Below, in pieces: positions 63,636 through 64,000 of a stretch of 64,000 nucleotides of DNA; the first letter of the stretch is position 1, and the number at the start of each line of letters is the position of its first letter. The position numbers and the translations under genes were made by a program. The notes below the pieces were generated by a model. It was not told where the DNA came from. It saw nothing but the letters and a program-made list of their open reading frames with translations, and did not search any database. Source of the stretch: Streptomyces hygroscopicus (lineage in GTDB: Bacteria > Actinomycetota > Actinomycetes > Streptomycetales > Streptomycetaceae); assembly GCA_002021875.1 (NCBI GenBank), contig CP018627.1:9610001-9674000 (forward strand). Direction: 5' to 3'.

Positions 63636-63980
63636 CCGCGCCGCCTCCGGGGAGGCGGCGCTCACGGCGATGGCGGCCGACTGAGGCACTCGGTGCCCAA
63701 GTACTGCCCCGTACCAGGCCGTTGACAAAGTCGATGGACAGTAGAAATCTGTCGTCAAGGCACTGCAAAAGATAGACGAAATTACTCAACTCTTGCACTG
63801 CGGCTGGCTCGGCTTCTTCACCGCGACATCGTCTGGGCCCGCTGAACACCGTCATCGTCCACCAGGCGCACCGCTCCCTCATGCCTGCGTGCTCCCTGCC
63901 CCGAGAAATCCTGCGCGTCTGTGGGCGGCGGGTGGCGGGGCCGGTTGCGAGCGCTCAGGGGAAGGGATCGAGAGGGCCTC
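63636..63980. other. Intergenic region before the right edge
   Basis: About 345 bp with no gene recognised. The middle (about 63720-63795) is less GC-rich and includes a TTGACA (63722-63727), but no -10 at 16-18 bp is convincing. It may be the promoter region of a gene starting near 63981. Confidence 0.5.
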
Positions 63981-64000
63981 ATGAGAAGAAGACATCACGG
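63981..64000 (+). CDS. Possible start of a gene cut by the right edge
   Basis: ATG 63981 is preceded by GAGAGGG (4 nt spacer) and reads MRRRHH, which could begin a signal-peptide or Arg-rich protein. Only six codons are visible, so this is a guess. Confidence 0.25.

Noticed and set aside
63722-63750. TTGACA in the last intergenic region as a promoter
   Set aside because: No acceptable -10 hexamer at 16-18 bp.

Overview
The window is high-GC actinobacterial DNA, almost certainly from a Streptomyces. The signs are strong third-position GC bias, many GTG and TTG starts, tightly overlapping operons, rare TTA codons, an actinobacterial caspase-nSTAND1 conflict gene and an adenosylcobalamin riboswitch. 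No rRNA, tRNA, CRISPR array, transposase or integrase was recognised. The content is accessory catabolic and conflict functions mixed with decayed genes.

Layout. 1-2703: a caspase/nSTAND1 gene cut by the left edge, preceded by its small EACC1 partner; both carry TTA codons. 2822-7605: an operon for an M20 peptidase, an MHS transporter and ACC deaminase, with a divergent LysR regulator. 7606-10340: a gene graveyard (alpha/beta-hydrolase tail, TetR tail, SDR tail, in-frame SDR chimera) around one intact medium-chain oxidoreductase. 10493-12997: an NB-ARC/TPR STAND protein. 13095-14940: a GT-B-like protein preceded by a 7-bp tandem repeat. 15153-17596: a zinc ribbon, a FetB-like permease and an MFS exporter. 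17843-19815: cobalamin riboswitch, cbtB, cbtA, cobF. 19967-20260: a His-rich metal binder.

20456-29166: glyoxylate and allantoate catabolism (glxK, alc, gcl, glxR, hyi and a gamma-glutamylcyclotransferase-fold protein), divergent from a DUF3311/SSS permease pair. Paired palindromic operators lie in the divergent region. 29249-33128: a secreted PQQ-type sugar dehydrogenase, a methyltransferase and an OYE-type flavoprotein. 33421-37554: fused isobutyryl-CoA mutase icmF with a 3-hydroxyacyl-CoA dehydrogenase. 37644-39555: a frameshifted SUKH-like gene and an M24 peptidase.

40213-50447: a mannoside locus, with ABC importer and GH38 alpha-mannosidase divergent from a phosphomannose-isomerase-like protein, a LacI regulator and a ROK kinase. 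50589-54435: a serine beta-lactamase-family protein, a truncated luciferase-like gene, a sirtuin and a membrane protein. 54551-61040: a five-gene operon of Lrp regulator, polysaccharide-deacetylase-fold amidase, MHS transporter, SDR and a ketopantoate-reductase/M20 fusion. 61283-64000: a LysR gene, MFS and AraC remnants, and an FDOR-fold protein.

How they work together. Three loci each join a dedicated transporter, a hydrolase and downstream enzymes under a local regulator: the ACC/M20 operon, the mannoside locus and the deacetylase/M20 operon. Cobalt supply (cbtBA, cobF) and a B12-dependent mutase (icmF) both occur in the window, but only cbtBA visibly carries the riboswitch.
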